Of a stretch of DNA of 64,000 nt, positions 60,347 to 64,000 are shown piece by piece (position 1 is the stretch's first letter; each line of letters starts with the position of its first letter). The position numbers were made by a program, and so were the translations under genes. The notes under the pieces were generated by a model, which saw only the letters and a list, made by a program, of their open reading frames with translations, was not told where the DNA came from and ran no database searches. Origin of the DNA: Chitinophaga sp. CB10 (GTDB lineage Bacteria; Bacteroidota; Bacteroidia; Chitinophagales; Chitinophagaceae); the NCBI GenBank assembly GCA_001870995.2, contig MLAV02000001.1, forward strand, positions 558,001 to 622,000. The letters run 5' to 3'.

Positions 60347-61270
60347 ATGGAACAGGCAAATTTTCCTTCGAATTCATTATATGAACTCTATCAGCAACTG
60401 CACCTGCCGGTGCACCTCATTGATACTACCACCGGCTTTTCCATCTTCAACCTGAAGGACGTAGGCTTTGAACTGCCCTACCAGTCCGCCTCTTACAGGC
60501 CCAACTTTTTTTCCTTCCTCTTCGTGAAAGACGGCAAGGGGAAATACACCATCGATGAACATACCTTCGAAGTACAACCGCATTCCATCTATTTCACGAA
60601 CCCCAGTAACTACCGCACCTTCAGCTGGGAGAGGGTGGAAGACATCTTCCTGATCACCTTCGACGAAACATTCCTCAAAAACTATATCAGCCAGCAGATC
60701 TTCGAAGAGTTCCCGTTCCTGCTTACAGAAACCGTACGGCCCAAAGTGGTGACGGATGAATACTACGCAGCGTTAACGGCCATTTACCTGCTCATCAACG
60801 ATAATTACCGCAGCGATTCACCGGTAAAGTTCAAGGTAATCGGGCACCTGCTGGCGGCGCTGCTGCTGAAGATCAAAGCCTACTTCTGGGAGGATTATAA
60901 TCCTATATATGAAGGTAACCGCAGCTCGCAGATCGTTATCGCGTTTAAACGGCTGCTGGAAAAGCATTACCGGGACCTCAGCGCCGGCAAGGCAGACGTG
61001 GTGTACCGCGTGCAGGATTACGCCAATGCCCAGCAGCTGCATCCTAACTACCTCAGCAACGTTATTAAAATAAAAACAGGAAAGCCCATCGCTACCTGGA
61101 TCGCGGAAAAGAGCACCGCCGAAGCGAAATCATTATTATTAAACGGGAACTTGTCCATCAAGGAGGTCGCCTACAAGCTGGGCTTTACAGAACCGGCCCA
61201 TTTCAGCACTTTCTTCAAAAAACATACGGGTTTAACCCCCGTTCAGTACCGCAAACAGCATCATCTTTAA
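60347..61270 (+). CDS. AraC-family transcriptional regulator
   Basis: 307 aa. The N-terminal cupin-like sensor (about 40-120) includes FFSFLFVKDGKGKYTIDEH and VQPHSIYFTNP. The C-terminal double helix-turn-helix (about 205-305) includes VQDYANAQQLHPNYLSNVI, KIKTGKPIATWI and LSIKEVAYKLGFTEPAHFS before FFKKHTGLTPVQYRK. It lies 103 bp upstream of two SDR genes on the same strand, a common arrangement for a regulator of SDR genes in Bacteroidota. Inducer unknown. Confidence 0.92.
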   Translation: MEQANFPSNSLYELYQQLHLPVHLIDTTTGFSIFNLKDVGFELPYQSASYRPNFFSFLFVKDGKGKYTIDEHTFEVQPHSIYFTNPSNYRTFSWERVEDIFLITFDETFLKNYISQQIFEEFPFLLTETVRPKVVTDEYYAALTAIYLLINDNYRSDSPVKFKVIGHLLAALLLKIKAYFWEDYNPIYEGNRSSQIVIAFKRLLEKHYRDLSAGKADVVYRVQDYANAQQLHPNYLSNVIKIKTGKPIATWIAEKSTAEAKSLLLNGNLSIKEVAYKLGFTEPAHFSTFFKKHTGLTPVQYRKQHHL

Positions 61271-61373
61271 AATTTGAAAGTCTTCCTGTAATTCTCGAAA
61301 CAATCAGGGGGCATACCCGGTCTATCTTTGTATCATCAAACAAAACAACAACAAACACAAAAAAAGATAGACC

Positions 61374-62114
61374 ATGAAAAATTTATCAGCTAAAGTAATC
61401 CTCGTAACAGGCGCCTCTAAAGGTATTGGCGCAGAAGTAGCTAAAAGACTCGCCGCTGCACAGGCAAAAGTAATCGTTAACTATGCCGGCAGTAAGGCAG
61501 ATGCGGAAGCGGTAGTGGCGGATATTATCGCCAACGGCGGCGATGCCATCGCTGTACAGGCGGACGTGCGGAAGCCCGCTGAAGTGAAAGCCCTCTTCGA
61601 CCAATCCATCGCGCACTATGGCCGTATAGATGTCCTGATCAACAATGCCGGCGTTATGATCACCAAAACCATCGCGGAAACTACCGATGAAGAGTTTGAC
61701 CGGACTTTCGACATCAACGTGAAAGGCGTATTCAACACCCTCCGCGAAGCCGCTACCAGGCTGGCCGATAACGGTACGGTACTCAACATCTCCACTTCCG
61801 TTAACCGCCTCATGATCCCTGGTTATGGCAACTACGTGGCCTCCAAATCAGCGGTGGAACAATACACCCGCATTTTTTCCAGGGAAGTAGGCCACCGCGG
61901 TATCAACGTCAACTCCCTTTCTCCCGGACCTACCGCCACTGCGCTCTTCCTCGACGGTAAATCCCAGGAAACCATCAACCGCCTCGCCGCCCTCAACCCG
62001 TTCAACCGCATTGCCGAAACAGACGACATTGCCAATGTAGTGCTGTTCCTCGTGAGCGATGATGCGAAGTGGATCAATGCGCAGAATATAGGCGCAAATG
62101 GCGGTATGGCCTGA
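61374..62114 (+). CDS. Short-chain dehydrogenase/reductase 1
   Basis: 246 aa. All SDR motifs are intact: VTGASKGIG cofactor loop (11-19), DVRKPAEV, NNAGV, ISTSV for the Ser strand and YVASK (YxxxK). NVNSLSPGPTAT and ANGGMA close the fold. It resembles 3-oxoacyl reductase/glucose dehydrogenase-type enzymes that use NADPH or NADH; the substrate is unknown. It sits between the AraC gene and a second SDR. Confidence 0.92.
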   Translation: MKNLSAKVILVTGASKGIGAEVAKRLAAAQAKVIVNYAGSKADAEAVVADIIANGGDAIAVQADVRKPAEVKALFDQSIAHYGRIDVLINNAGVMITKTIAETTDEEFDRTFDINVKGVFNTLREAATRLADNGTVLNISTSVNRLMIPGYGNYVASKSAVEQYTRIFSREVGHRGINVNSLSPGPTATALFLDGKSQETINRLAALNPFNRIAETDDIANVVLFLVSDDAKWINAQNIGANGGMA

Positions 62115-62194
62115 TAAGCTTTCTGATCAACAAGTTTGAACCAGTTATAATTCAAGACGTATGAATCAGGTGAGGCCTGATGTTAAAATTGTAA

Positions 62195-62202
62195 CTCACC
62201 TG
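62195..62202. other. Right arm of a hairpin between the two SDR genes
   Basis: CAGGTGAG (62167-62174) pairs with CTCACCTG (62195-62202); it could slow or stop transcription between the SDR genes. There is no T-run directly after. Confidence 0.3.
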
Positions 62203-62239
62203 GTTTCCATTTTTCACCTCTTCATCACCATCTAAACGC

Positions 62240-62992
62240 ATGAACTCCTTACATAACAAAACAGCCTTAATTACAGGTTCCGCCAGGGGCCTCGGTAAAG
62301 CCATCGCGGAACGCTACGCCGCCCTCGGCGCCAACATCGTCATCAACTATTCCCGGGATAAAGCCTCTGCGGAGGAAGTAGTATCCAACATCACGGCCAT
62401 GGGCGCAAAAGTGATCGCCATCCAGGCGGACGTGAGCAAGGTCTCTGAGATAGAACGCCTCTTCAGCGAAGCCATCCAGGCATTCGGGAAGCTGGACATT
62501 GTAGTGGCCAACGCCGGTATTGAAATGGTGGAAACACCCGTGACGGAATTCACGGAAGAGCAGTTCGACCGCCTCTTCAGCATCAACACCAAAGGCGCTT
62601 ACTTTACCATGCAGCAGGCGGCCAAACTCGTGCAGGACAAAGGCCGCATCATCTACATCGCTTCCAGCACCACCGCCTTCCCCGTGCCGGGCATGGCAGT
62701 GTACGGCGGCAGCAAAACCACGCCCCGCTACCTGGTGGATGTGCTGGCGAAGGAAATCGGGCATAGAGGCGTTACCGTTAATTCTATCATCCCGTTTGCC
62801 GTGGATCATTCCGGCATCTTCGCAGAAGAGGGCAGCTACCCGGAACTGCGGCAGTCGCTGATCAGCAGCTGCCCCATGGGGCGGCTCGCAGAGGTGGAGG
62901 ATGTGGCTAATATTGCGGAGTTTTTCGCCAGCGAGCTTTCGTCTTTTGTGAACGGGCAGCATTTGCTGGTGAATGGCGGCGCTAACCAATAA
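62240..62992 (+). CDS. Short-chain dehydrogenase/reductase 2
   Basis: 250 aa. TGSARGLG cofactor loop (12-19), VANAGI, IASSTTA and YGGSK (YxxxK) are intact, with VNSIIPFAVDHSG and VNGGANQ at the end. Paralogous to the preceding SDR. A degraded copy of its last codons follows 101 bp downstream (63022-63093), the trace of a duplication. Confidence 0.92.
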   Translation: MNSLHNKTALITGSARGLGKAIAERYAALGANIVINYSRDKASAEEVVSNITAMGAKVIAIQADVSKVSEIERLFSEAIQAFGKLDIVVANAGIEMVETPVTEFTEEQFDRLFSINTKGAYFTMQQAAKLVQDKGRIIYIASSTTAFPVPGMAVYGGSKTTPRYLVDVLAKEIGHRGVTVNSIIPFAVDHSGIFAEEGSYPELRQSLISSCPMGRLAEVEDVANIAEFFASELSSFVNGQHLLVNGGANQ

Positions 62993-63021
62993 CCCTGTAG
63001 CAACATCGCTTTCGTATCTGA

Positions 63022-63093
63022 AGCAGGATAACCGGCCATGGCAGCTACTTTAACGGGCAACTTTTGCTAATCAACGGCGGCGCTAACCAATAG
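63022..63093 (+). pseudogene. C-terminal remnant of an SDR gene
   Basis: After an in-frame TGA (63019-63021) the frame reads ...YFNGQLLLINGGANQ and a TAG stop. That matches the end of the upstream SDR (SFVNGQHLLVNGGANQ): 36 of 45 bases agree over the final 15 codons. The start of this copy is missing, so it is a relic of a tandem duplication or deletion. Confidence 0.75.
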
Positions 63094-63132
63094 GTCCTGC
63101 AACCACCTTAAAAATAACAGCCATTTCCCCCT

Positions 63133-63209
63133 GGCATAACGCCGTGCGCCTCTTGCGGCAAGACCGTCCGTCTTGCCGCAAGGCGGGTTTAAATCTCTCC
63201 CTAAAAAAA
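63133..63209 (-). repeat. Dispersed repeat element, copy C, with internal hairpin
   Basis: On the minus strand: a T-run, AGGGAGAGATTTAAACC, a central GACGG and a final GGCGTTATGCC. It contains a perfect 13-bp hairpin, CTTGCGGCAAGAC-CGTCC-GTCTTGCCGCAAG (63152-63182). It lies 41 bp upstream of the hydrolase gene. Confidence 0.5.
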
Positions 63210-63249
63210 TAAAAACCAATTATTAGCTTTGCTTATAAAGCTACACGTT

Positions 63250-64000
63250 ATGATCACGCGAAAAATAATTATGCCCATGGCGGCCGCCTGCTTTTGTTTG
63301 CATGCCTACGCCCAGCAGGAGATGCCGCTGTACCCGGATTCGGTTGTCAACAGCCGCAAAGCGTCCAACAACGAAGGAAAAGTAGAACGCGCCGATGGGG
63401 GAATCGGCTACTCCCGCGTCTCCGTACCTACGGTACAGATTTTTAAAGCCCCGGCCGGTAAAGCGAACGGCGCAGCCATGGTAGTATGCCCCGGCGGCGG
63501 CTACTCCGGCCTCGCCTATACGAAAGAGGGTATCAATTTTGCCAAACGCCTCAACGAAATGGGGGTGACGGCAATCGTACTTAAATACCGCATGCCCAAC
63601 GATACCACCATGTGGGACCGCTCCATCGGCCCGCTGCAGGATGCGCAACAGGCCATCCGCCTGGTAAGGCAGCATGCGGCGGAATGGCAAGTGGATGTGA
63701 ACCGGGTCGGACTCATGGGATCCTCTGCCGGCGGGCACCTGGCCTCCACCGCAGGCACGCATTTTAAAAAATCGTATATCCCTAACCGGGAGCAAACCAA
63801 CCTCCGGCCGGACTTCCTGGTGCTGGTGTACCCCGTGATCAGCATGGCGGACAGCATTACCCATCGCGGCTCGCGCAATAACCTTATTGGGAATAATCCG
63901 CCGGCGGAAAAAGTACAGGCATTCAGCAACGAGCTGCAGGTGACGCCTGAAACGCCGCCTACCTTCCTCGTTCACGCCACGGATGATAAAGTGGTAGGGG
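63250..64000 (+). CDS. Alpha/beta hydrolase, acetylxylan-esterase-like (cut by window end)
   Basis: The first 250 codons are present. SPI signal about 1-21 (ending HAYAQ). The oxyanion hole region is VVCPGGGYSG; the nucleophile elbow GSSAGG gives the catalytic Ser; the Asp is in HATDDKV. The catalytic His would lie beyond the window. The fold resembles secreted BD-FAE-like esterases/deacetylases that remove acetyl groups from plant polysaccharides. This fits the glycan-degrading character of the window, though the gene lies far from the main cluster. Confidence 0.88.
   Translation, partial: MITRKIIMPMAAACFCLHAYAQQEMPLYPDSVVNSRKASNNEGKVERADGGIGYSRVSVPTVQIFKAPAGKANGAAMVVCPGGGYSGLAYTKEGINFAKRLNEMGVTAIVLKYRMPNDTTMWDRSIGPLQDAQQAIRLVRQHAAEWQVDVNRVGLMGSSAGGHLASTAGTHFKKSYIPNREQTNLRPDFLVLVYPVISMADSITHRGSRNNLIGNNPPAEKVQAFSNELQVTPETPPTFLVHATDDKVVG

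Overview
The window looks like chromosomal DNA of a Bacteroidota bacterium, most likely family Chitinophagaceae (Chitinophaga-like). Pointers are a PorP/SprF-type protein of the type IX secretion world, many SPI and SPII secreted glycan-degrading enzymes, an AsmA-like envelope protein, DUF4199 and DUF4255 proteins, -7 promoter elements of the TAnnTTTG type and weak Shine-Dalgarno sites. The taxonomic call is inferred from protein style, not from a marker gene.

Layout. 1-12 kb: a Crp/Fnr regulator (cut by the window edge), a dienelactone hydrolase, small membrane proteins and lipoproteins, a large AsmA-like protein, then a three-gene unit (GT-C-like membrane protein, MauE/DoxX-like protein, thioredoxin-fold lipoprotein) and an orphan ECF sigma factor. 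12.6-26.2 kb: a glycan and sulfate-ester catabolism block with a GH2 enzyme, a gamma-glutamyltransferase, three formylglycine sulfatases, a GH3 beta-glucosidase (BglX type) and a PorP/SprF protein. No SusC/SusD pair and no sulfatase-maturing radical SAM enzyme lie in the window.

26.3-52 kb is the main accessory region: an extracellular contractile injection system (eCIS, PVC/Afp/AlgoCIS relatives). The order is Pvc16-like cap (DUF4255), unknown 395-aa protein, sheath, two tube proteins, DUF5908, LysM-type tube/baseplate protein, VgrG-like spike, PAAR tip, gp25-like wedge, Pvc11-like and Pvc12-like baseplate proteins, tape-measure protein, Pvc15-like AAA+ ATPase and a DUF4157 protein. All genes are on the plus strand with short gaps. 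No capsid, portal or terminase gene and no T6SS membrane complex is present, so it is neither a prophage nor a classical T6SS. Just upstream, on the same strand, is a likely cargo locus: two paralogous leaderless proteins with HExxH plus a downstream Asp/Tyr motif (Asp-zincin-like metallopeptidases), each preceded by the same short promoter/leader sequence, followed by a leucine-rich-repeat protein. A 630-bp non-coding leader with a good -7 element and direct repeats separates this locus from the structural genes. The cluster ends in a 71-bp tandem repeat array whose first and last units supply the stop codons of both convergent flanking genes.

52-64 kb: universal stress protein, baeRF-like ribosome-associated factor, TetR regulator, small secreted CBM6-like protein, DinB-like protein, tRNA-Leu(CAG), a VOC protein, DUF4287, DUF5995, a catalytically degenerate SDR, a second ECF-type sigma factor, an AraC regulator followed by two intact SDRs, a short SDR 3' remnant, and the start of an alpha/beta hydrolase cut by the window end. 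Structures outside genes include ten likely terminators, a 21-bp perfect inverted repeat enclosing a C12 tract, and four copies of a dispersed GGGGGAGAGAT...TAATGCCG element, one of which contains an annotatable start codon.
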